In this document: positions 17,825 through 25,085 of the stretch, piece after piece
Layout of the letters: each line of letters opens with the position of its first letter
Position numbering within the stretch: the first letter of the stretch is position 1
Source of the DNA: Sphingobacteriaceae bacterium
GTDB taxonomy: Bacteria > Bacteroidota > Bacteroidia > UBA7662
DNA length: 64,000 bases
Reading direction: 5' to 3'
Assembly: GCA_013824115.1 (NCBI GenBank)
Contig: PNNG01000034.1
Location: 149,647 to 213,646 of the forward strand
Program-made: the position numbers and the translations under genes
The notes under the pieces: generated by a model
Told to the model about the DNA's origin: nothing
Databases searched by the model: none
The model's input: only the letters and a program-made list of their open reading frames with translations

Positions 17825-19452
17825 GATTCGAAAACGGGTACAAATTGGAAGTTTTGGCCATCGAAGAGGCCTAAATCACTTAGTTTGAGTTCGGGGATGA
17901 CCAACAACGACATAAAAGAAAGCGTCATATAAGGTGCCCTAAGAAGCGAACCTGCTTGTTTGGCGAGGGCATCCAGTTCACCGTAGAGTGCTCCGGTTTC
18001 GGCACAACTGAGCGTGCTCATCAGTCCGGCTACTGGAAGTGGGAGCACTTTGGTTTGCGCTTCATCGGTATAAACCAAACCACCTTCCGATGCCATGAGG
18101 GCACGTATTGCCTGGAGAATGAGCAAATCAGTGGTCCCCACTACTACCAGATTGTGAGAGTCGTGTGCCACGGTGCCTCCAATAGCGGCATTTTTGAGTC
18201 CAAAACCGCGGATGTAAGCTACAGCGGGCGCTGCTTGTTGGTAACGATTTACCACCACTAGTTTGAGAATGTCGGCCGAGGGCCAGTCTTGCTCGGGTCC
18301 CAAAAGTTCGAGCTTGGCGCGATGTGTTTGGGTAATGAGCTGTCCGTCTAAAGCCTCGATAACGCGCATCCATCTTCCGCCGGGCTGGCTGCGAATGGCT
18401 TCGGGCGATATTTTGTAGGCGTGGAATTGGTTGATTGGCTTCACTGCAGGGACTTCAAACTGACATTGGCCTTTTTCGTAAACCCATTTTCCTTGGATAC
18501 AGGTTGCTATCACCTCGAAATGCTGCAGGTCTTTTACCAAGATAAAATCTGCCGGGTCGCCTTCGCGCACTTGTCCTACTGGCAATTGATAGTGCTCAAT
18601 GGGGTGAATACAGGCCGCCCGCAAAACATCGAAAACATCATAATCCAATGCTACAGCTCTGGCTACCAGTTGATTGATATGGCCTTGGAGCAGTTCATCG
18701 GGGTGTTTATCGTCGCTGCAAAACATTACCGATTGCGGATGCGTCTTCAAAAGCGGATGCAAGGCTTCAAAATTGCGTGCTGCCGAACCTTCACGTATGA
18801 GGATTTTCACGCCTAATTCGGCCTTTTCTACGGCTTCCTCCAAGGTGAAACATTCATGGTCGGTACTTATGCCTGCAGCAAAATAGTCTTTTGCAGCCCG
18901 GCCGCGCAATCCGGGGGCATGTCCGTCGACGGGCTTATTGCATGCTTTGGCAGCTGCTATTTTGGCCATCACTTCGGCATCGTTGTGTAGCACGCCCGGG
19001 TAGTTCATCATTTCGCTCAAATAAACGATTTCGGGCCTGGCAAGCAATTCGGCCACTTGTTGAGCTGAAATACAGGCTCCAGCATTTTCGAAATGAGTGG
19101 CAGGAACGCAGGAGGGGGCTCCAAAAAAGAAGTGAAAAGGCACTTTTCTGCCGTTTTCAATCATAAAATCTACGCCGGCTGTGCCCAATACATTGCCAAT
19201 TTCGTGAGGATCGGATACAGTGGCAATGGTGCCATGCTTTACAGCTTCTGCGGCAAAGGCAGCAGGACTGAGCATGCTGCTTTCAATATGTATATGGGCG
19301 TCGATGAAGCCTGGAAGGAGGTAGCCCATCGGACTCATCTCCGGGGGCAAGGCATCTATGTTGAATATGCCATTTTGGTTGAAGTGAACAAGTGCACCGT
19401 AGATTTCACGGCGGTGAAGATCAACCAGATTCACAGGTATGGATTGCGACAT
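17821..19452 (-). CDS. ade: adenine deaminase
   Basis: Converts adenine to hypoxanthine in purine salvage. The start at 19452 (MSQSIPVNLVDL) is preferred: the frame extends to 19659, but those extra residues (including RYTKRYTNCYTKRYTKR) only translate the intergenic tandem repeat. The amidohydrolase motif DAHIHIESS is at 51-59; SDPHEIGNVLG, EMMNYPGV, DGHAPGLRG, STDHECFT and FCSDDKHPDEL follow in order, and the Ade-specific C-terminal domain carries GTVAHDSHNLVVVG and PLPVAGLMS. 543 residues, full length. Confidence 0.93.
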   Translation of the reverse strand: MSQSIPVNLVDLHRREIYGALVHFNQNGIFNIDALPPEMSPMGYLLPGFIDAHIHIESSMLSPAAFAAEAVKHGTIATVSDPHEIGNVLGTAGVDFMIENGRKVPFHFFFGAPSCVPATHFENAGACISAQQVAELLARPEIVYLSEMMNYPGVLHNDAEVMAKIAAAKACNKPVDGHAPGLRGRAAKDYFAAGISTDHECFTLEEAVEKAELGVKILIREGSAARNFEALHPLLKTHPQSVMFCSDDKHPDELLQGHINQLVARAVALDYDVFDVLRAACIHPIEHYQLPVGQVREGDPADFILVKDLQHFEVIATCIQGKWVYEKGQCQFEVPAVKPINQFHAYKISPEAIRSQPGGRWMRVIEALDGQLITQTHRAKLELLGPEQDWPSADILKLVVVNRYQQAAPAVAYIRGFGLKNAAIGGTVAHDSHNLVVVGTTDLLILQAIRALMASEGGLVYTDEAQTKVLPLPVAGLMSTLSCAETGALYGELDALAKQAGSLLRAPYMTLSFMSLLVIPELKLSDLGLFDGQNFQFVPVFES

Positions 19453-19477
19453 ACCGCTAAAATGGCTAAAAAACCGC

Positions 19478-19525
19478 TTTGTATAACGTTTTGTATAGCA
19501 ATTTGTATAACGTTTTGTATAACGC
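19478..19525. repeat. 12-bp tandem repeat, four copies, between ade and an AraC-type regulator
   Basis: Four units in perfect 12-bp register: TTTGTATAACGT, TTTGTATAGCAA, TTTGTATAACGT, TTTGTATAACGC. It lies in the 145-bp divergent intergenic region, 25 bp upstream of the ade start and 72 bp upstream of the regulator start. Regular phasing near one helical turn is typical of a regulator-binding array; which protein binds is unknown. Confidence 0.85.
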
Positions 19526-19597
19526 CGTTTTTTGGAGGTTGATGAATTGGCGGCATAACTTGCTCCCGCTGAACCTGTTAAAAAAAACGGAGGTCTT

Positions 19598-20404
19598 ATG
19601 AAGTCACAAGTAATTGTTCTGGTGGAAAGCATAGAGTCGTTTAGAAACATCTTGGGCAACCACCTTGGTAGGAACTACCAAATCAAACCCTTTAACGGCC
19701 AGGAGCATGCATTGATGCACCTGGAACAACTAAATCCCCAACTCATTATTTATGGTGTATCGAGCGATACCTACAACCCGGAAAGCTTTATAGAAGAGGT
19801 GCGTCAGCGCTTGCAAGTAAGGCATATTCCCATCATCGCTTTATACAGCCGCAGCCAAAGCGAATGCGTGGTGCCGTGTTACCGTGCAGGTGCCGACGTA
19901 TGTCTGGAGAAACCATTTGGGCTCGAAATTTTGCCTGAGGTGGTGGACATGGCCATCAGGAACAGGGAGTTGGCCTATCACTATTCAATGCGAAAGGTCA
20001 TGCTTCCCGATCATTGTATGGTGAAGCATTCCGATGAAGAGGTGCTTTTGATTCGCATGAATCGATTTATCAGAGACAACCTCGACAATGTGAAACTCCA
20101 TGTAGCCTGTGTGGCTGAAGAGTTGGCCATGAGCGTGAGTCAGTTAGATCGTAAAATTGTAAGATTGATTGGGGTAACGCCCAAACAGTACATTCGCGAT
20201 TACCGTTTGAAGGTGGCCTTCGAAATGTTGGCTGAACATCAGGCCAATATTACAGAGGTAGCTGCGCTTACTGGCTTCAAAAATGTTTCGTATTTCAGTA
20301 CCAAGTTTCGCCAGCGGTATGGTCATTCGCCATCACAGTTCAAATTCCCGATGCATGTAGTACATGGAGGCCATCAGGTGAACTATCCACAAATAAGTGC
20401 CTGA
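19598..20404 (+). CDS. AraC-family regulator with degenerate receiver-like domain
   Basis: 268 residues. Residues 1-125 resemble a response-regulator receiver domain, but the phosphorylatable Asp is replaced by Gly53 (LIIYGVSSD), while the conserved Lys105 is kept (CLEKPF). Residues 150-250 form a two-helix-turn-helix AraC DNA-binding domain (VAEELAMSVSQLDRKIVRLIG, then ITEVAALTGFKNVSYFSTKFRQRYG, then SPSQF). It is therefore unlikely to be controlled by phosphorylation. It is divergent from ade across the tandem repeat, which could be its operator. Confidence 0.85.
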   Translation: MKSQVIVLVESIESFRNILGNHLGRNYQIKPFNGQEHALMHLEQLNPQLIIYGVSSDTYNPESFIEEVRQRLQVRHIPIIALYSRSQSECVVPCYRAGADVCLEKPFGLEILPEVVDMAIRNRELAYHYSMRKVMLPDHCMVKHSDEEVLLIRMNRFIRDNLDNVKLHVACVAEELAMSVSQLDRKIVRLIGVTPKQYIRDYRLKVAFEMLAEHQANITEVAALTGFKNVSYFSTKFRQRYGHSPSQFKFPMHVVHGGHQVNYPQISA

Positions 20405-20406
20405 TT

Positions 20407-21228
20407 TTAGAAGAGTTTTAATTGTTGGTCGTCATTCGCCCTGCGGCTCCGTGCCGGACTGCTGCCCATCCCTTCGAGTTTGAGGCTTTGTGAAAAATGC
20501 CAGGTTTCGATGGGTTGAAGCAGTGGTCCGGTAGGCGCCAGCAATTCCAAGTCTTTATTTTGCGCTCGTTTGATATCGGTGCTCACAGGATAGGCATTCC
20601 ACTCATAGGCTGCCGGCTGCCGCATGCATTGCACCAGCTCCTCCATGCTTGCATGTGCTGAAAGCCAAGTATTGTATTTTTCGGGAGCCAGTACCAAGGG
20701 ATTTCGGTGGTGCCCAATGCATTGGGTGATGGGAGTAGCAGGGGTAGTGATAATGGCGAAACCGGAGCGGATTTGTCCGGTTTTGGCATCCGACCAACTC
20801 TCCCATACGCCGGCAAAAGCAAAAGGGACCTTTCTCCCGGTAGGAAATACGAGGTATGGTTTGGAAAGTTTTTCTTCTTTGGGTCCTTCAATAAAGGCAT
20901 CTGCCAACACCAAACAGCGTTTTTGCCGGATGATGCCTCTGAAAGCTGGTTTGTGAAAAATACCCAAGCTGCCGTTGTATTGTGGCAAGTCGTCGGCATT
21001 GTGATCGCCCTCGCTACGTGCATTGATGAGCAACATGGGTTTTTGTGCCCAAGGAGGCGTGAGCCCGAATTGCAAAAGGCTCAAATTATTGGGATTTGCT
21101 GAGGTAATGACCGGAGCTAGTTCACCGGGACTGATGTTCGGATTGGGTGAAAACTCAAAGGGGATGCTCACTTGAAAAGTCTCGGAAATGACTTCGAGTT
21201 TAGAGACCAAGGTGTATCGGCCACACAT
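20407..21228 (-). CDS. SOS response-associated peptidase (YedK/HMCES family)
   Basis: Shields abasic sites in single-stranded DNA by forming a DNA-protein crosslink through Cys2. The N terminus is MCGRYTL, so Cys2 is exposed after Met removal; Asn69 (INARSE), Glu114 (ADAFIEGP, normally GFYEW) and His173/174 (GHHRNPLVL) fill the other active-site places. 273 residues, slightly longer than usual because of a basic C-terminal tail. Read leftward, just after the terminator of the Hc1 gene. Confidence 0.9.
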   Translation of the reverse strand: MCGRYTLVSKLEVISETFQVSIPFEFSPNPNISPGELAPVITSANPNNLSLLQFGLTPPWAQKPMLLINARSEGDHNADDLPQYNGSLGIFHKPAFRGIIRQKRCLVLADAFIEGPKEEKLSKPYLVFPTGRKVPFAFAGVWESWSDAKTGQIRSGFAIITTPATPITQCIGHHRNPLVLAPEKYNTWLSAHASMEELVQCMRQPAAYEWNAYPVSTDIKRAQNKDLELLAPTGPLLQPIETWHFSQSLKLEGMGSSPARSRRANDDQQLKLF

Positions 21229-21231
21229 GGG

Positions 21232-21256
21232 TAAAAAAAAACCCGCTAGGCGGGTC
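21232..21256 (-). terminator. rho-independent terminator of the histone H1-like gene
   Basis: On the minus strand ACCCGCCTAGCGGGT is followed by a run of eight or more T. Confidence 0.9.
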
Positions 21257-21261
21257 TTAAA

Positions 21262-21438
21262 TCAAGCGTTGTTCTTGCGGTTTTGAACATCCAGGCGAAT
21301 TTCCTGGCACTTGTTTTTGAGGTCTTGCAAGCCTTTACGAACGCGGGTACCAGCTGCATTGTTACCACCGTCGTAAAACTTTTGAAAATCTTTCTCCATC
21401 GACATCAGGAGATCGTGAAGTACTTTAAACTGTTCCAT
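21262..21438 (-). CDS. histone H1-like DNA-binding protein (Hc1 family)
   Basis: A 58-residue protein. It begins MEQFKVLHDLLMSMEKDFQK and continues with YDGGNNAAGTRVRKGLQDLK and EIRLDVQNRKNNA; the AAGTR-RK-LQ-LK and IRLDVQN-KN signature is that of the small Bacteroidota proteins named histone H1/Hc1. It probably binds and compacts DNA, but the family name rests on similarity to the chlamydial Hc1 N terminus. It has its own promoter and terminator, so it is an independent transcription unit. Confidence 0.88.
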   Translation of the reverse strand: MEQFKVLHDLLMSMEKDFQKFYDGGNNAAGTRVRKGLQDLKNKCQEIRLDVQNRKNNA

Positions 21439-21458
21439 ATGGTTTTAATTGATGGGGG

Positions 21459-21482
21459 CAATATAGAGAAAAGCCTACAAAA
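21459..21482 (-). promoter_or_regulatory. candidate promoter of the Hc1 gene
   Basis: On the minus strand TTTTTG is followed after about 16 bp by TATATTG, close to the Bacteroidota TTG / TAnnTTTG pair, 21 bp before the ATG. Confidence 0.45.
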
Positions 21483-21663
21483 AGGCGTGCTTGAGCACAT
21501 TTTTGTTCAATTTTTAAAAGAAAATATTGCAAATCGATAGAAAGGGAGTGGTTTAAAAAAAAGCAAATGACTTGAAAGGCTTTCAAAATCAGCTTTTTAC
21601 CGTCTCAGGCGCATTTTTTCTAAAAAAATGTACTTACTGGCTGGTATAAACGCAGCAAGCTGC

Positions 21664-21671
21664 TATATTTG
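21664..21671 (+). promoter_or_regulatory. -7 box of the tRNA-Arg promoter
   Basis: TATATTTG is a perfect TAnnTTTG and lies 19 bp before the mature tRNA 5' end. Confidence 0.65.
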
Positions 21672-21690
21672 CAGTCCAATTCAACAGCAA

Positions 21691-21764
21691 GGTTTCGTAG
21701 CTCAATTGGATAGAGCATCTGACTACGGATCAGAAGGTTTGGGGTTCGAATCCCTACGAGACCG
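21691..21764 (+). tRNA. tRNA-Arg (anticodon ACG)
   Basis: Full cloverleaf: acceptor GGTTTCG / CGAGACC, D stem GCTC/GAGC, anticodon stem TCTGA/TCAGA with loop CTACGGA (anticodon ACG), T arm TGGGG-TTCGAAT-CCCTA, discriminator G. CCA is not encoded. The 3' end is the prophage attachment site; the gene itself is left intact by the insertion because the phage carries the same 3' end. Confidence 0.97.
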
Positions 21765-21766
21765 CA
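21753..21766 (+). repeat. attL core of the prophage
   Basis: CCTACGAGACCGCA, identical to 63979-63992. Extending left, 21744-21766 and 63970-63992 match at 21 of 23 positions. It covers the T-stem and acceptor 3' strand of tRNA-Arg. Confidence 0.92.
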
Positions 21767-21797
21767 ACCAAAGTTGAAAACGCCCCCTCGGAGCCGA

Positions 21798-21823
21798 AAA
21801 GCCCCTTGGGGGCTTTGTATTTT
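21798..21823 (+). terminator. hairpin between tRNA-Arg and integrase
   Basis: AAAGCCCC-TTG-GGGGCTTT, followed by GTATTTT. Probably ends the tRNA transcript; it lies on the phage side of attL. Confidence 0.7.
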
Positions 21824-21837
21824 AAGGCTTTTGAGGT

Positions 21838-23091
21838 ATGAAAAAACGAATTCGTTGGACCAAAGTTGGACCAAGTCTACACAGAGAGCGAGGAGAGGTG
21901 TTTAGCTCTTCCATTAAAGTGCTCCTGCGCACCAGTAGAAAGTATGAAGGCGGCATTTGCGACGTCCAAATCCGTGTAATCATCAATCGCGAGCAAACCA
22001 AATGGAGCCTCGGCTTCCGCTGGCCAATTCAGTATTGGGATGAAACAGCTGGATTTTGCAAGCCGCGTTACAAAAACGATACCCAAGCCAACGACCACAA
22101 CATGGAAATTCGGGCGGCTGTGGGCAAAGCCAACGACATTTTGCTGCATTACCGGGTAACGCATCGCATGCTCACGGTGGAGCTGTTCAAAAAAGAATTC
22201 CAGAGCTACTTCAATCGTTCCAGCTTTGTTGACTTTATGGGCAATCAAATTGAGCAGCGCCGGATGGAGCTGAACCCTGGCACCTACCAGAACCACCGTG
22301 CGGCCTGGGTGAAGATCATGGGCTGGCGGCCAAACCTCATGATGACCGAGCTCACCAAAAACACACCCAACCAATTTGATACATACCTCAGGCAGCAGTA
22401 TACCAACATCAACACCATTGTAAAATTTCACCGGGTATTCCGCACTTACGTAAACCAGGCAATCAAAGAAGGCTATAATGTGCCCAGCATTTATAAAGGC
22501 TTTCGCTTTCACTCCACACCGTCAAAGAGCCGAGCCCTTACCGAAGATGAAGTGGCTCGGGTGCTTGACTATTACAACCAGTGCACCATTGAAGAGCAAA
22601 GGCGGGTGCTTCGGCGCTTCATTTGGAGCCTGCTCACCAGCATGCGCATCAGTGATCAAATGCGAGTAGAGCGCAATTGGTTGGTTGATGGCCGCCTGGT
22701 ATATGTGCCGCAAAAAACCATGAAGCAGGGCAAAGTAATTAACATGCGGCCGCCCGAAACTGCCGTGAAGATTTTCAACGAAGAGTTACAAATAACTGGC
22801 GGTGTAGAAATGTTTCGTCACCCTTGCCGGCAGGTGGGCAACCGCATTTTAAAGCGCATTGGCGAAAAACTAGAGCTGGGCACCAAGCTCACCAGCCATA
22901 CTGGCCGCAAAACCTGCGCTACCTTGGTAGTAAAACACTTGGGCGACTTGCATGCCGCAAAAGAGTTTTTGGGGCATTCGGATATCCGAACGACGATGGC
23001 CTATGACTTTGTAGATGAAGCCCGGAAACAGGCCGCTGCCAATGTTTTGGAAATGGCAGTGGGAAACCAGTTAAATAAAAAAGCCCCTTAG
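21838..23091 (+). CDS. int: phage integrase, tyrosine recombinase
   Basis: Catalyses integration and excision at the tRNA-Arg att site. 417 residues: a Bacteroidota-type arm-binding domain (25-110, VIINREQTKWSLGFRW), a core-binding SAM-like domain (120-225), and the catalytic domain with Arg270 (LLTSMRISDQ), His354 and Arg357 (HTGRKT), His380 (FLGHSDIRTT) and the nucleophile Tyr389 (AYDFV). It starts 72 bp from attL, the usual place. Its last codons overlap the terminator stem of the opposing gene. Confidence 0.95.
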   Translation: MKKRIRWTKVGPSLHRERGEVFSSSIKVLLRTSRKYEGGICDVQIRVIINREQTKWSLGFRWPIQYWDETAGFCKPRYKNDTQANDHNMEIRAAVGKANDILLHYRVTHRMLTVELFKKEFQSYFNRSSFVDFMGNQIEQRRMELNPGTYQNHRAAWVKIMGWRPNLMMTELTKNTPNQFDTYLRQQYTNINTIVKFHRVFRTYVNQAIKEGYNVPSIYKGFRFHSTPSKSRALTEDEVARVLDYYNQCTIEEQRRVLRRFIWSLLTSMRISDQMRVERNWLVDGRLVYVPQKTMKQGKVINMRPPETAVKIFNEELQITGGVEMFRHPCRQVGNRILKRIGEKLELGTKLTSHTGRKTCATLVVKHLGDLHAAKEFLGHSDIRTTMAYDFVDEARKQAAANVLEMAVGNQLNKKAP

Positions 23092-23099
23092 TTGGGGCT
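23076..23099 (-). terminator. terminator of the leftward 23135-23919 genes
   Basis: On the minus strand AGCCCC-AACTAA-GGGGCT is followed by TTTTTTATTT. The stem overlaps the int stop codon; on the plus strand there is no T run. Confidence 0.8.
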
Positions 23100-23134
23100 G
23101 TGAGTTGGTTTTGCTTGCAAATGCCTGATGGCGA

Positions 23135-23335
23135 TTAAAAACGCGCTCCCTGCGCTTTCCAAAATTCGGCAGCATCAAGAAGGGTTTGCTCTTCTTGTGG
23201 ACCACGCACCAGCAGCAGCTGCGCTGGCGTAGTTTGGGTTACTAATATAAGTGACATGCTTTTGGTGCATAGAATAAAGAGCTGGTTGTTTTGCTCGTCG
23301 GGCACCAGCATAAAGCGGGGTATTTCTATTTTCAT
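23135..23335 (-). CDS. small phage protein of unknown function
   Basis: 66 residues (MKIEIPRFMLVPDEQNNQLF...). No known motif. It overlaps the upstream RHH-like gene by 4 bp (ATGA) and is followed by a terminator, so it is the last gene of a three-gene unit starting at 23919. Translation coupling supports it being real. Confidence 0.6.
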   Translation of the reverse strand: MKIEIPRFMLVPDEQNNQLFILCTKSMSLILVTQTTPAQLLLVRGPQEEQTLLDAAEFWKAQGARF

Positions 23336-23511
23336 TTTGGGGCGTGTTGGCTGGCAAATATAAGGGCATTGGCCAGTGAGCCGTGCAGCTCCTTAGCTTT
23401 TTCGAGGACGCTTTTGGGTAACCTCACGCTCGATGTGATGGTTGGCTCAATGCCTTTTGCAAGGTTCGACTTGCGGCCGCCACCAGGCTTTCGTTTACGT
23501 TGCTCGCTCAT
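23332..23511 (-). CDS. small ribbon-helix-helix-like protein
   Basis: 59 residues: basic N terminus (MSEQRKRKPGGGRKSN) followed by a strand-helix-helix pattern (TITSSVRLPKSVLEKAKEL, then GSLANALIFAS). This is the layout of CopG/MetJ/Arc-type DNA-binding proteins. It overlaps the next gene by 4 bp and lies 3 bp after the stop of the gene at 23515. It could repress the unit's own promoter, which contains a 13-bp inverted repeat (23955-23985); that is inference. Confidence 0.65.
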   Translation of the reverse strand: MSEQRKRKPGGGRKSNLAKGIEPTITSSVRLPKSVLEKAKELHGSLANALIFASQHAPK

Positions 23512-23514
23512 GCC

Positions 23515-23919
23515 TTAGAATTTTGAGTTTACGTAGTTCACAAATAGCTCTACTTGTTTTTTGGTGAGCCTATAAGATGCGTATGCACGAGGGTTCTTTT
23601 TCACGTCGGCCAGCAATTCGGCATTTTCTTCGGGGTTGGCAAACCAAGAATCAATGACTTTATATTGTTCGAGCATTACTGAGCTGCGCTCTTTTTTGCC
23701 AAGCACTTGGTTGAAGTCGGCCATGGTTAAGCCATGATCAGCAGCCAGCTGGCTATCAAGCACCTTTTCAATTTGGCTTTGCAGGTCAAGCTTTTTGCCG
23801 GTGATGTCTTGGGTATACAGTTCAATGTCGTTGCGGCCGCGCAATTTATCCATCGAAAAATTGGGCTCGTGGTCGCTTACTCTCACTTTTAAACCTTTGA
23901 TGTTGAAGTACTGGCTCAT
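23515..23919 (-). CDS. phage protein of unknown function
   Basis: 134 residues, mostly helical by composition (TGKKLDLQSQIEKVLDSQL, then LTKKQVELFVNYVNSKF). No domain recognised. First gene of the 23919-23135 unit, with a good Bacteroidota-type promoter upstream. Being next to the integrase at the lysogeny end, it may be a regulator or excision-related gene, but there is no motif to prove it. Confidence 0.65.
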   Translation of the reverse strand: MSQYFNIKGLKVRVSDHEPNFSMDKLRGRNDIELYTQDITGKKLDLQSQIEKVLDSQLAADHGLTMADFNQVLGKKERSSVMLEQYKVIDSWFANPEENAELLADVKKNPRAYASYRLTKKQVELFVNYVNSKF

Positions 23920-23940
23920 GGCGTTGCTTATTTGATGATG

Positions 23941-23970
23941 TAAAGGTACAACTATTTTTTATTTCTGCAA
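23941..23970 (-). promoter_or_regulatory. promoter of the 23919-23135 unit
   Basis: On the minus strand TTG, 19-bp spacer, TACCTTTA (one mismatch to TAnnTTTG). A perfect 13-bp inverted repeat covers the -33 end. Confidence 0.65.
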
Positions 23971-23985
23971 CACAGAAATAAAAAA
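23955..23985. promoter_or_regulatory. 13-bp perfect inverted repeat, operator candidate
   Basis: TTTTTTATTTCTG at 23955-23967 and its exact complement CAGAAATAAAAAA at 23973-23985, spaced by CAACA. It overlaps the -33 element of the promoter at 23941-23970. Confidence 0.6.
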
Positions 23986-23991
23986 GAAGGC

Positions 23992-24018
23992 AAAAAAAAA
24001 TCCCCACCGAAGTGGGGA
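23992..24018 (-). terminator. rho-independent terminator after gene 24025
   Basis: On the minus strand TCCCCAC-TTCG-GTGGGGA followed by nine T. Confidence 0.92.
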
Positions 24019-24024
24019 GGGGTT

Positions 24025-24408
24025 TCAATTCGCCGCTTCCTTCTCCCTCTGGTATTCAATCAGCAATTTTTCCATGAGGGCTACTTTGTTTTTGTAGTAG
24101 ATCAGTTCGCTTTCAAAGGAGTTGGGTTTCTGCTCGGCTTTCCTTGCTTCACGCAGCATTTCGAGTGATAGGCCAAGCACCTTCATTACGCCGTGCAGGG
24201 CGTAGCGGAAGTTTTCATCATCGGCGGTGGCAATGTTGTGGCCTGCCAGTAGCAATATCATGGCGTCTTTAAAGTGGCCAATGCCAATGGCATCCATGTT
24301 GTTGATCTCTTCCATCATTTCAACCAATAGGCGTGATGGCACTTTGAAATCACCCAGCTGAATGTGGGTGGCGTTAGCGCTTGCGGCGGGTGTTGGTTCT
24401 TTGGCCAT
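24025..24408 (-). CDS. phage protein of unknown function
   Basis: 127 residues. The N terminus is polar (MAKEPTPAASANATHIQLGD); the C-terminal third (ELIYYKNKVALMEKLLIEYQ) looks like a short coiled coil. It overlaps the upstream gene 24374 by 35 bp and ends at a strong terminator, so the two form an operon. Confidence 0.65.
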   Translation of the reverse strand: MAKEPTPAASANATHIQLGDFKVPSRLLVEMMEEINNMDAIGIGHFKDAMILLLAGHNIATADDENFRYALHGVMKVLGLSLEMLREARKAEQKPNSFESELIYYKNKVALMEKLLIEYQREKEAAN

Positions 24409-24754
24409 GGCGAAGGGTTCCTTTTAAGATTGCGTTTACTCTGTCGGTATTGCGGGCTATGCGCATGTGGTTTTGCAAATCAAATACCAGTACTTTCTTT
24501 TGGCGCATGTAACGAGCCACCTGGTGGGCATCTCTGCGGAGCATGCCCATGAGCCAGCGCACCATGCGCACTGCGTTGCGGTGATCGGGCGAGGCTTCAA
24601 CCGTGTGGCCATAGCCGGCTTTGTACAGCCGCATGGCTTCGTCGTAAAGTTTAAAACCGTCGTCACCAAATAAGTCGAGCTGCGAGGCCATTTCTTCAAG
24701 GGCATCTATGCTCATGCGGTAGCCGTTGAATTCTACAATGTGCTTTTCTTCCAT
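24374..24754 (-). CDS. phage protein of unknown function
   Basis: 126 residues beginning MEEKHIVEFNGYRMSIDAL and ending in a very basic tail (GTLRHGQRTNTRRKR), suggesting nucleic-acid contact. No domain recognised. It reads leftward from the divergent control region 24755-24910. Confidence 0.6.
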   Translation of the reverse strand: MEEKHIVEFNGYRMSIDALEEMASQLDLFGDDGFKLYDEAMRLYKAGYGHTVEASPDHRNAVRMVRWLMGMLRRDAHQVARYMRQKKVLVFDLQNHMRIARNTDRVNAILKGTLRHGQRTNTRRKR

Positions 24755-24770
24755 TGCTTGCTTTTAAGTG

Positions 24771-24898
24771 CAGCCCCCACCGGACGGATAGCGGTGGGGT
24801 GGTGCTGCATATTAACACGCACAAATATAAATGAACGCACACAAATACACACCAAATGATAATAAAAAAATATTATTGCCCCAATCGTGTGTATTTGG
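24771..24898. promoter_or_regulatory. divergent control region with inverted repeats
   Basis: Between genes 24754 (-) and 24911 (+). A GC-rich hairpin GCAGCCCCCACCG...GCGGTGGGGTGGTGCTGC lies at about 24772-24808, in the leftward leader. CAAATACACAC (24842-24852) and its exact complement GTGTGTATTTG (24887-24897) flank an AT-rich centre; the second arm lies in the spacer of the rightward promoter, a natural operator position. Confidence 0.55.
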
Positions 24899-24906
24899 TT
24901 ACTTTG
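24876..24906 (+). promoter_or_regulatory. promoter of the 24911 RHH-like gene
   Basis: TTG at 24876-24878, 20-bp spacer, TTACTTTG at 24899-24906. Only 4 bp separate it from the ATG, so the mRNA is probably leaderless. Confidence 0.6.
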
Positions 24907-24910
24907 TGGT

Positions 24911-25075
24911 ATGGTTAACATTCGCATACAGGTAAGTGAGGAGGCTCACATTAAGCTGCTGGAAGAGCAATTCAAAAGAAAAGCTCAAAAGTTGCCTAGG
25001 ACAACTATCGCTGATGTTGCTTCTGATTTGTTAGAAGAATACCTCCTTAAAAACGAAAAGGCCCCACCGAAGTGA
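24911..25075 (+). CDS. small RHH-like regulator candidate
   Basis: 54 residues: MVNIRIQVSEEAHIKLLEEQ, then RTTIADVASDLLEEYLLKN. A beta strand followed by two helices is the ribbon-helix-helix pattern. The start at 24911 is preferred to the in-frame Met at 24887 because the -7 box lies between them. It is one of the few rightward phage genes and faces an operator-like inverted repeat, so it may be autoregulated. Confidence 0.65.
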   Translation: MVNIRIQVSEEAHIKLLEEQFKRKAQKLPRTTIADVASDLLEEYLLKNEKAPPK

Positions 25076-25085
25076 GGCCTTTTTT
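25056..25085. terminator. bidirectional terminator
   Basis: AAAAGGCC-(12 nt)-GGCCTTTT with T runs on both strands. It ends the rightward 24911 gene and the leftward tail operon. Confidence 0.85.

Noticed and set aside
19453..19659. N-terminal extension of adenine deaminase with RYTKRYT repeats
   Set aside because: It is only the translation of the 12-bp tandem repeat; family alignment starts near MSQSIPVNL.
24812..24820. TTAACACGC on the plus strand, like the first nine bases of the late motif
   Set aside because: The rest of the 14-mer (TGTCC) is missing and no -7-like 8-mer stands 23 bp further on.
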